A stretch of 64,000 bases of DNA from Paenibacillus sp. XY044 (GTDB lineage Bacteria > Bacillota > Bacilli > Paenibacillales > Paenibacillaceae): assembly GCF_002257645.1 (NCBI RefSeq), contig NZ_NQMO01000009.1, forward strand, positions 248,001-312,000, in the 5' to 3' direction. Below, piece after piece: positions 8,527 through 16,111 of this stretch. The number at the start of each line of letters is the position of its first letter. The stretch's first letter is position 1. The notes beneath the pieces are model-generated. The model was not told the origin of the DNA. It saw only the letters and a program-made list of their open reading frames with translations, and did not search any database. The position numbers were made by a program, and so were the translations under genes.

Positions 8527-9555
8527 TCATTCGCTATTCTCGTTTTTGACGCCGGAATTCGTACTCGTTTCCACTGTCTTCAGTACTTCCCAATAAGACG
8601 GTTTGGGCTGATGCTTCGCATCGAATAAGAAAGGCCAGTTCTTCCGGCCCCGTACGGGGAAATGGTCCAGCCAGGTATAATCGTCGGCAGCGCCCCAAAA
8701 AGTGACGGAGGTGATATATTCGCTGTATTCCTGGAACAAACGGAAAAATTGCCCGTAACGTTCCGCTTGAAGGGCGAGCATCTCTTCGGTCGGAGCCGTG
8801 AGGTCGGTCCGCCGGTCATCGAACGCAAACATCGAGACATCCAGCTCCGTAATATGCAGCTTCACGCCCAGACTGGCGTATCTCTCGATCGCCCGGCGGA
8901 TCTCATCCAGCGACGGGTGATATAGGCTCCAGTGCGCCTGAAGCCCGATGCCATGGATCGGCACCCCCTGCTCGAGCAGCGATTTGACGAGCGAGTAGAT
9001 TTTCTCGCTTTTCACCGGATCGGCCTCGTTGTAATCATTGTAGAACAGCAGCGCCTCCGGGTCGGCTTCATGGGCGTACTCAAACGCCTTGGCGATGAAA
9101 TCCTCGCCGATGATATCGAGCCACTTCGAAGGCCGCAGCAGCTCGCTGCCGCTGTCGGATACCGCTTCGTTCACCACGTCCCAGGCATAGAGTTCTCCCC
9201 GGTAACGGGATACGACCGTGTTGATATGAGATTTCATGCGGGCCAGCAGCGTCACCCGATCCGTTTGGCTGCCGTCTTCATTTTCAAACACCCATGCCGG
9301 CGTCTGATTGTGCCACACCAGCGTATGGCCCCTTACTCCCATGCCGTTGGCTTTAGCCAGGGCCACCATACGGTCTGCCGCCTCAAACGTATACCGGTCC
9401 TCCGCAGGATGCAACCTTTCGAATTTCATTTCATTTTCGGCAGTTACGCTGTTGAAATGCTCGATAAGCAATTCACGCTGCGAGTCCAACGTCACCGGAT
9501 TGACGGCGGCCCCGATCAAAAACTGTTCTTTAAACGCTTCGCGCAACCTCATCAT
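8527..9555 (-). CDS. GH10 endo-1,4-beta-xylanase, intracellular type
   Basis: A 342-residue single-domain family 10 xylanase. Both catalytic glutamates are present: acid/base E130 in WDVVNEA and nucleophile E237 in HITELDVS. TAENEMKF, GHTLVWH and VTFWGAADDYTW complete the active site. It has no signal peptide or binding module, which is the pattern of cytoplasmic xylanases that trim imported xylo-oligosaccharides. The ATG at 9555 follows AGGAGGGG. It sits 26 bases upstream of the GH127 gene. A 232-base spacer (9556-9787) separates it from the GH43 gene upstream and holds no convincing gene or hairpin, so it may contain an internal promoter. Confidence 0.93.
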   Translation of the reverse strand: MMRLREAFKEQFLIGAAVNPVTLDSQRELLIEHFNSVTAENEMKFERLHPAEDRYTFEAADRMVALAKANGMGVRGHTLVWHNQTPAWVFENEDGSQTDRVTLLARMKSHINTVVSRYRGELYAWDVVNEAVSDSGSELLRPSKWLDIIGEDFIAKAFEYAHEADPEALLFYNDYNEADPVKSEKIYSLVKSLLEQGVPIHGIGLQAHWSLYHPSLDEIRRAIERYASLGVKLHITELDVSMFAFDDRRTDLTAPTEEMLALQAERYGQFFRLFQEYSEYITSVTFWGAADDYTWLDHFPVRGRKNWPFLFDAKHQPKPSYWEVLKTVETSTNSGVKNENSE

Positions 9556-9787
9556 ACCTATCCCCTCCTAGAGAAGTTCTACACGCTAATGCTTCATGAA
9601 AGACACTTTCATCCCAAAGTGTAAGCCTCCTCATGATCACGCAACAACCTGCCGTTGACCGTGTCCTCACCCGGCAAAGTATGGTTGTCTTTGACCACAC
9701 CTTGCGACTTTCAAAATAACATCCAGCGCAAACGAGGACATTCCCAGAGGAATACCCCCTTTGCATAAGGAGCGAACGGAAGTCGGA

Positions 9788-11323
9788 TTACTTCAGAACC
9801 TGGTATTGAAAATCGGAAAAATCCGCCGTCCCTCCGACCTCCCGGGTGGAAAACAAAAACAGACCGATGCGGCATCCCATAAAATGGTCCAGCTTGTATA
9901 CCATCTTGTGCGTAATCCCGAGCTGCCTCCAATCCGCACCATCCCGGTAATAAAACATGCACTCATCCGCATTGTTCACGAAATTGCCGATCGTCTTGAG
10001 TGTGACGACGTTTCCGGAAACGGGAATTCTGGCTAGTTCGGTCCCGGGCTCTTCGTCGACCAGTTTGCCGAATATGGAGCGGTCTTTGGCCTCTCTGGCC
10101 AGCATCACCAGGTAGGATCGGCCTGCCTCCTTGGTCAAGGCGATCAAGCCGTACGTACCGATCAAAAAGCATAAGCCTGCATAATCGCCATCCTTCAGCC
10201 CGCTGCCGTCCAGCGTGACCGTTACTTCGCATGCCGGTCCCATGGCGCGCTGCGTCAGCGTATTGACCGCGAACGTCAAATTGGGGCTGATCTTGCCGGA
10301 TGTGACCCGGTAGACTCCCGGTTTGTCCGTTACGGACCACAATGCATCGTCAGGAGTATGATTCCACTGCCAAACATCCTTCAGGCGTACTTTGCCGTCT
10401 TCGTCCGGCGTGTAATCAAAGTCGTCGCTTCCAACCAAAGGCTGGTAGGTATACCCAGGTCTTGTGCTTGGCAGCTCGATCATTGGGGGTGCTGCTTTGG
10501 CGAATACCGGAAAACCGTTCTCAAAGCGCAGCGGAACAAGCACCGGAATCCGGCCGACGGCGCCGTGATCCTGAAACAGCACAGCCACCCATTTCCCGTC
10601 CGGCGTATCCACGATGCCGCCCTGCGCTACGCCTGAATTGAAATACCCCATATCGTCATTAAAGACCTCTCCGCCCGTAAATTCGCCCTCCAGGGAATCC
10701 GCCGCAAAGCAGGCCTGCGTTCGGCGCCCCGAAGCCTTCGAAATATGGATAAAGAAAGCATAATACCTGCCATCGATCTTATAAAAGTGGGCACCCTCGT
10801 ACCCGAGATGATACGGCTCCCGTTCTTTCACGATAACGCGGTTCAGCCCGCCGGGTTTGGGACCGGAAAGATCCTCCTTCAATTCGATCAGGTGAATCTC
10901 GGCGTTGCCGTATATCAGATACGTCCGGCCATCATCGTCAAACAGCAGGGAGCAGTCGTGATAAAAACCCTCGATGTACTGCTTCGTCCATGGACCGGTT
11001 ACGCTATCTGCCGTGTACAGGTAAGTCCGGCGGGTATCGTTCGCCACGAAGATGACGTAGAATTTTCCCTTGTGGTAACGAAAAGATGGCGCCCACATGC
11101 CCTGGCCGTAAATATGTTGGCCGTCTTCCAGTCGCTGTGCGGGCGTATTGTCCAATACGTCGTACACATGTGAAGCCACCTCCCATTGAATCAGGTCGTA
11201 TGATCGCAGAATGACGCAGCCTGGCATCATGTGCATCGTCGTGCTCGCCATATAGTAGGTATCCTCTACCCGGATCACATCAAGATCCGGATAATCGGCC
11301 CATATAATCGGATTTGGATACAT
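9788..11323 (-). CDS. GH43 beta-xylosidase / alpha-L-arabinofuranosidase
   Basis: A 511-residue family 43 enzyme with an N-terminal five-bladed propeller and a C-terminal beta-sandwich (about 320-511) as in GH43 xylosidases. The acidic triad can be placed: base D13 in YPDLDVIRV, modulator D123 in YHDCSLLFDDDG and acid E176 in GYEGAHF. It lacks a signal peptide and works on imported oligomers. It lies 17 bases downstream of the second GH43 gene in the same operon. The start at 11323 has GGAAGGGG upstream. Xylosidase versus arabinofuranosidase cannot be decided from sequence. Confidence 0.88.
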   Translation of the reverse strand: MYPNPIIWADYPDLDVIRVEDTYYMASTTMHMMPGCVILRSYDLIQWEVASHVYDVLDNTPAQRLEDGQHIYGQGMWAPSFRYHKGKFYVIFVANDTRRTYLYTADSVTGPWTKQYIEGFYHDCSLLFDDDGRTYLIYGNAEIHLIELKEDLSGPKPGGLNRVIVKEREPYHLGYEGAHFYKIDGRYYAFFIHISKASGRRTQACFAADSLEGEFTGGEVFNDDMGYFNSGVAQGGIVDTPDGKWVAVLFQDHGAVGRIPVLVPLRFENGFPVFAKAAPPMIELPSTRPGYTYQPLVGSDDFDYTPDEDGKVRLKDVWQWNHTPDDALWSVTDKPGVYRVTSGKISPNLTFAVNTLTQRAMGPACEVTVTLDGSGLKDGDYAGLCFLIGTYGLIALTKEAGRSYLVMLAREAKDRSIFGKLVDEEPGTELARIPVSGNVVTLKTIGNFVNNADECMFYYRDGADWRQLGITHKMVYKLDHFMGCRIGLFLFSTREVGGTADFSDFQYQVLK

Positions 11324-11340
11324 GTTCTCTCTGCCCCTTC

Positions 11341-13161
11341 CTAATCGCGTTGTACAATGATTTCGATCGACACCTCGGACAAAGCCGGGTTCAAATCCCT
11401 TTCTTCCGTTAAATCAAGCACCGGATATCCGTCCATGCCGAAATGAACGCGGCGGATTCCGGACCCTCTTGGCCCCTCTACTCCAGGTCGGGCATGGTAT
11501 ACGTTCCAAGTGACGCCATCGTCATCGGTAATATAACAATTATGGCCCGGACCGTATTCGCCCGGGACGCTTCTCGACGTCAGCAGCGGATAATTGCCCT
11601 TCGTCCAGCTGCCGGGATCCAGCAGGTCCGCATTCGCGTCGGCGGTCAGCAGGCCTACGCAATAAGTAGCGTCTACCGCCGCGCTCGAGAAGGTTAGAAA
11701 AATCCTGCCGTCCCGGATCAAAGCAAACGGCCCTTCATCGACAAAGGTATGGTTATTGGCCCAGCCAAAGTCCGGCTTGGTCAGCAGCACCGGATCGCTC
11801 GCCAGCCTCCACGGCTCCTTCGGATCTAATTTCGCGATATAAACCCAGGCGCCAAGATCTACAGGCACGAATTGCCGCTCCGACCAAGCCGCGTAACAAT
11901 CCCCGTTCACCTGGATGACGGTCATGTCCAGAGAGATCACCTTGCCCGCCTCGCATAACTCGGTACCGTCTTTCCTGACGACGCGCCGGGGCATCGACCA
12001 GTCAGCTGCGCAAGTGGGGTCCCCACCCTCGCGCAGCTTCATCACGTGGCACTCTTCATAGAAAAATTCGCCTGTCGTTGCCGCATGAAAAATGTACAGC
12101 CCGCCCCCGATAATATGGAACTCGGGCGCCCATAACAGCCCTTTAATGTGATCATAGGTTTGTGTATCCAAAATTAAAGACTCGTCGGCCTGAACAAGAC
12201 CGGATATCGTCTCTGCTTCCCGGATATACAAGGTTCGGTTGCCGTCGGCGTCATTGGTCGCAATGAAATAATACTTGCCGTTCCATTTTGCGATGCAAGG
12301 GTCCGCCCGGTTCGCCGCGATCGGAAACGCATAATGCTCCTGGCGAACCCTTCCCTTCACCCGATAAGTTCCAGCCTGATCCCAGCGAACCGTTGCCGTA
12401 TCCCAGTCCACGGCCTTGGGAGCCGTGGTGCCGTCGCTGTATACCGCTGTCGCTTGGAGCGCTTTCAAATCCTCGGCTGAAGCCGCCGTGATGCCATCCG
12501 GAACTTCAATGGCGACATTCTGCGGGACCGTAAGCCGGCATACGAGGCGATGTGCGGTTTCCCGCGGAATGCGGATCACGTTACGGGGCTGGATACCTTC
12601 AATGTCGGCCGATACGGCTTCCAGAGTAAACGCCTCCGCTTTTTCCGGAGTCCCGGCGCCAGCCAAATCATAAAGGTCCTGAATCTTATTTTGGTAGCTG
12701 CCGCCCTTCCCGTCGCTCCAGCGGATGACGTATGCCTGGCTTGATTCATCGTACTCGCAAGCGACATCCTGGACGTTAGCATTGCTCTTCAAATCGACAA
12801 GCCCGATTTCTTGATACTGCAGCAAATCGCTGGAAGTAAAGAACAGCACCGCCCCTCGGCTCTCTTCATCCTGCTGTCCATCCGCCTCCGTCCGTACGGC
12901 AACGACACCGAATTTTCCGTCGGCCATGCGGAAGAGGTACGGATTTTTCAGGCTTTTGGCACGGAGCGTCCCGTTATCATGATTCGTGGCCTTGGCGAAC
13001 AGGACGCCTGAATTATGGTTCAAGGCTTGAAAATGATTGCCGTCCTGGCTATAGGCAAGATGCATGCTGTACGCCAGCCTGGGCGCATAGATCCTGTCCT
13101 CCTGCGGGGTGCGCGTGTAGCATAATACTTCGATATATTCGCTTTTCATTATTGAAATCAT
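11341..13161 (-). CDS. GH43 hydrolase with extra N-terminal domain and Ig-like linker
   Basis: A 606-residue protein (start at 13161, chosen for GTGAGGT seven bases upstream; a longer reading reaches 13188). Residues 1-160 form an unassigned beta-rich region with propeller-like phrases (SMHLAYSQDG, NPYLFRMADGKFG). About 215-275 looks like a bacterial Ig-like domain (TYRVKGRV), and residues 280-606 are a GH43 propeller. Catalytic candidates are D287 in NRADPCI, D412 in SLDMTVI and E476 in VDEGPF. There is no signal peptide. It is the first gene of the cytoplasmic hydrolase operon, divergent from the AraC gene at 13341. Likely an arabinofuranosidase or xylosidase; the exact activity is unknown. 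Confidence 0.82.
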   Translation of the reverse strand: MISIMKSEYIEVLCYTRTPQEDRIYAPRLAYSMHLAYSQDGNHFQALNHNSGVLFAKATNHDNGTLRAKSLKNPYLFRMADGKFGVVAVRTEADGQQDEESRGAVLFFTSSDLLQYQEIGLVDLKSNANVQDVACEYDESSQAYVIRWSDGKGGSYQNKIQDLYDLAGAGTPEKAEAFTLEAVSADIEGIQPRNVIRIPRETAHRLVCRLTVPQNVAIEVPDGITAASAEDLKALQATAVYSDGTTAPKAVDWDTATVRWDQAGTYRVKGRVRQEHYAFPIAANRADPCIAKWNGKYYFIATNDADGNRTLYIREAETISGLVQADESLILDTQTYDHIKGLLWAPEFHIIGGGLYIFHAATTGEFFYEECHVMKLREGGDPTCAADWSMPRRVVRKDGTELCEAGKVISLDMTVIQVNGDCYAAWSERQFVPVDLGAWVYIAKLDPKEPWRLASDPVLLTKPDFGWANNHTFVDEGPFALIRDGRIFLTFSSAAVDATYCVGLLTADANADLLDPGSWTKGNYPLLTSRSVPGEYGPGHNCYITDDDGVTWNVYHARPGVEGPRGSGIRRVHFGMDGYPVLDLTEERDLNPALSEVSIEIIVQRD

Positions 13162-13340
13162 GGCATGGACCTCACTTTTATTGATCATTTCAAATACGGT
13201 TGCTTAAACGGAGTCTCGCAATTTCCGGTTGTTCTATTGACTTTATATTGCGTTTACTATGAAATTATAAAATAGGACATCTCATCAATGAATGATCTAT
13301 GCTGACAGAAACTTGATCTTTTCTAAGATTGGAGAACGCG

Positions 13341-14117
13341 ATGACGACATCCATTTACTATGTCGGATATGATGCCGCCCATCCCGAAGACTTTATTTAT
13401 GACATTCCGGAAGGGCATGATTTTTGGCTGCTGATTCTTACGCAAACGCCGGCCGAGTTCTGGGTTCAGGGAGAAATCAGGGAATACCCGGCAAACTGTG
13501 CCGTCCTCTTTCCCCCTCGCCAAAAGATTATGTACCGCGCCTGCTCAGGGAAATTTGTGAATGACTGGGTCCGTTTCGAAACGGACGAATCCTACGTTCT
13601 GGAGACGAAGCTTCCGCGGGGCGTTCCGATTCCGGTGCCGGATCCCGGTTACTGCCGCCAGCTGTTTCAGCTTCTCGCCACCGAAAATTTTTTCAGCTGC
13701 GATTACCGGGAGCTTTCCATCGACTACCTGTTTCGGATCTTGTTCAACAAGCTGCTCGAAGCTTTTCAATCCAAGGAAAATTCGCCGCATTACCAGAAAC
13801 TGCTGAATCTGCGCAAGGCGATCCACAACCGTCCCGGCGCTGAATGGAGTGTCCCTTCCATGGCCGATAATGTTCACTTGAGCCCCGGGTACCTGCAAAC
13901 GCTGTATAAGGCGACTTTCGGGATTTCCTGCATGGACGACGTTATCCAGTGCAGGATCCGCCTCGCCAAGGAAAGGCTGATCCACGGATCGCTCCGGATC
14001 GCCGATATCAGCGAGCTGTGCGGTTACAAAAATGTCGAGCATTTCTCCAGACAATTTCGGCGTATCGTGGGCTGCACGCCTCGTGAATACCGGCAATCGG
14101 GTGATTTACGGTCTTGA
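13341..14117 (+). CDS. AraC-family regulator of the GH43-GH43-GH10-GH127 operon
   Basis: A 258-residue regulator. A short N-terminal sensor domain contains PEGHDFWLLILT and YRACSGKFVNDWVRF; the C-terminal AraC DNA-binding domain runs from WSVPSMADN to VEHFSRQFRRIVG. The ATG at 13341 follows GGAG by seven bases. By eye about half its residues match the regulator at 58559, so the two are paralogues of one subfamily. It is divergent from the hydrolase operon and is followed by a strong terminator. Confidence 0.85.
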   Translation: MTTSIYYVGYDAAHPEDFIYDIPEGHDFWLLILTQTPAEFWVQGEIREYPANCAVLFPPRQKIMYRACSGKFVNDWVRFETDESYVLETKLPRGVPIPVPDPGYCRQLFQLLATENFFSCDYRELSIDYLFRILFNKLLEAFQSKENSPHYQKLLNLRKAIHNRPGAEWSVPSMADNVHLSPGYLQTLYKATFGISCMDDVIQCRIRLAKERLIHGSLRIADISELCGYKNVEHFSRQFRRIVGCTPREYRQSGDLRS

Positions 14118-14186
14118 GATTAAATCAATCAGCTTTCTATCCGTTTCCAATAGAAACCTTCTCCTTATAGATAAATAAAATAGAGC

Positions 14187-14216
14187 AGCAGCATGCGGTC
14201 CCGCATGCTGCTTTTT
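14187..14216 (+). terminator. Terminator of the AraC gene
   Basis: A perfect 12-base GC-rich stem (14187-14198 with 14201-14212) with a two-base loop is followed by TTTTT. It lies 70 bases after the AraC stop. Confidence 0.9.
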
Positions 14217-14237
14217 CGTTAATACCATAACCCAACC

Positions 14238-15185
14238 TTACCCGACGATGCCGGTCCGTTCGATGCTTTCCACAAAGTAACGCTGCACGAACAAATAAAT
14301 AATGATCAGCGGCAGGATGGCCAGCAAGATGCCGGTATCCTGGACCATGCTCATATAGAAAGGATCCTTGTTGGTCGCAACCCCGCCCTCGAGCATGATG
14401 GAGAGGTTGTGCGGCAGCGACGCCAGTTGGGTGGACATCACTTTGCCCGACGTTAAATACGTTGTCGTAAAGAAGCTGTCATTCCACTGCCATACGAACG
14501 AAAACAACAGCACGGTAACGATGGCCGGAACGGCATTCGGGAGCATGATGCGCATAAAAGTTTTGCTTACGCCCGCCCCATCGATATAAGCCGCTTCCTC
14601 CACTTCTTTCGGGATGCCCCGGAAAAACTGCCTGAAAATAAAAATGTACAGACCCGCCTTCAGCGAGTTTGCGGTGACTGAGGTTAGAAAGAAAGGCCAG
14701 TACGAATCCAGCAGGTTCACCGACTTCCCGGTCAGCAGCGGAATCAGCCCCATGAGGCTGAAATCCTTCAAATTCATGTAGATCGGTATCAGAATGGTCG
14801 TTGGCGGCACCAGAATGGTCAGGATGACGCCTCCAAAGAGCAAATTGCTGCCTTTGAATTTAAGCCGGGCGAAGGCGTAGCCTGCAAACGCGCAGGACAC
14901 GGCCGTCAGGATCGTCGTCATGGCCGATAACGTAAACGTATTGAACAGCGTGTGCCAATAGTCCATGATCGAGATGGCTTTTTTGAAATTGTCCAGCGAA
15001 TAATGCTCCGGGATAAAGACGACGATCGGCGAATACAGATCGCTCTTGTCCTTGATGGCCGTCGAAATCTTTTGAAGAATGGGGTACAGAATGACAAACG
15101 ACAGTCCTGCCATCAGGACCAGCCGCACGACGGTCCACAGCCAGCGCTTCCAGCTTTCGAGCGACAACAAACGGGCGATGATCAA
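14238..15185 (-). CDS. CUT1 sugar ABC permease (MalG type), distal pair
   Basis: A 315-residue inner-membrane permease with six predicted helices and the EAA loop EEAAYIDGAGVSKTF, which docks the ATPase. The only in-frame start near a ribosome site is the TTG at 15185 (GGAG about eleven bases upstream); an upstream TGA excludes a longer form. It is the last gene of the 14-26 kb operon and forms a pair with the permease at 15203. It is a second permease pair in the locus, in addition to the genes at 20777 and 21654. Confidence 0.9.
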   Translation of the reverse strand: MIIARLLSLESWKRWLWTVVRLVLMAGLSFVILYPILQKISTAIKDKSDLYSPIVVFIPEHYSLDNFKKAISIMDYWHTLFNTFTLSAMTTILTAVSCAFAGYAFARLKFKGSNLLFGGVILTILVPPTTILIPIYMNLKDFSLMGLIPLLTGKSVNLLDSYWPFFLTSVTANSLKAGLYIFIFRQFFRGIPKEVEEAAYIDGAGVSKTFMRIMLPNAVPAIVTVLLFSFVWQWNDSFFTTTYLTSGKVMSTQLASLPHNLSIMLEGGVATNKDPFYMSMVQDTGILLAILPLIIIYLFVQRYFVESIERTGIVG

Positions 15186-15202
15186 CGCTGCTCACGCTCC
15201 TT

Positions 15203-16111
15203 CTACTCTTGATAGAAAATTCTTTTGGAAATGAAAAACGTAATGATTAGCAAAATAACCATGATCGCCAGGAAGTAAATCCAGGCCATCGCCGAGCTGA
15301 GGCCGAAATTGAAATTCGTAAATCCCGTTTCCCTGATCAGCGTCGTCATTTCGCTCCGGGAGAACGAGTCGATCACCGTATAAATCACGTTGACCAGGAT
15401 GAGCGGGCTGACCATGGGCAGCGTGATTTTCCAAAATGCTTCGTAACCGGTCGCTCCCTCGATCTTGGATGCCTCATACAGCTGGGGGGATACCGACTGG
15501 ATCCCTGCCAGGAAGATCAGAATTTGCACGCCCGACTGGCTGACGATCTGGTAGATGCGATCCACGGCGCTCGTCAGGTACGTGACGATGTTATCGCTAA
15601 CACCGGAATTGACCATGATCCGCGTCAGCTCGCTGGTCCCCAGGCCGCTCACGGCACCGCCGGCGTTCTGCTCATTGATGGCCTGAACGAGGCTGGACGT
15701 CTCCAAATTCGCAATGACTCCGGAGGCCAGGATGACCGGAAGGAAAAATATCGATCTGGCAATGGATCTGCCGACAAACCTTTGGTTCAGCAGTACAGCC
15801 AAAAACAGGCTGAAGATCACAATGAGTGGTACGTTGATGACCATGTTGACGATCGAGGTCGTCAGCGTACGGTTAAAGCTTGTATTGACCGTAAGGGCTT
15901 CCACGTAATTGGAGATGCCGATAAAGCTGATGTTCATGCCGTTAGCATTGGCTTCGATGGAGCTGAAGCTGTATCTTAATGAAGAGATTAACGGTATCAG
16001 GAAAAAGAGAAGGAATCCAAGCAGCCACGGCAAAACGTAGATAAAGCCCCAAAGCGCCTTCTGTTCGGCGTATGTCCGCCGCTTCGTGCCGAATTTCATG
16101 ATCGACTTCAA
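15203..16111 (-). CDS. CUT1 sugar ABC permease (MalF type), distal pair
   Basis: A 302-residue permease with six predicted membrane segments and the EAA loop LYEASKIEGATGYEAF. Its TTG start at 16111 overlaps the TGA stop of the DUF5696 gene (TTGA), so translation of the two is coupled. An in-frame ATG at 16099 lies too far from the GGTGGTG site. The coupling suggests the DUF5696 lipoprotein is made in step with this permease pair. Confidence 0.88.
   Translation of the reverse strand: MKSIMKFGTKRRTYAEQKALWGFIYVLPWLLGFLLFFLIPLISSLRYSFSSIEANANGMNISFIGISNYVEALTVNTSFNRTLTTSIVNMVINVPLIVIFSLFLAVLLNQRFVGRSIARSIFFLPVILASGVIANLETSSLVQAINEQNAGGAVSGLGTSELTRIMVNSGVSDNIVTYLTSAVDRIYQIVSQSGVQILIFLAGIQSVSPQLYEASKIEGATGYEAFWKITLPMVSPLILVNVIYTVIDSFSRSEMTTLIRETGFTNFNFGLSSAMAWIYFLAIMVILLIITFFISKRIFYQE

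Noticed and set aside
9530..9766. 78-codon minus-strand frame in the gap before the GH10 gene
   Set aside because: Cysteine- and arginine-rich without motif, and it crosses the true GH10 start and ribosome site.
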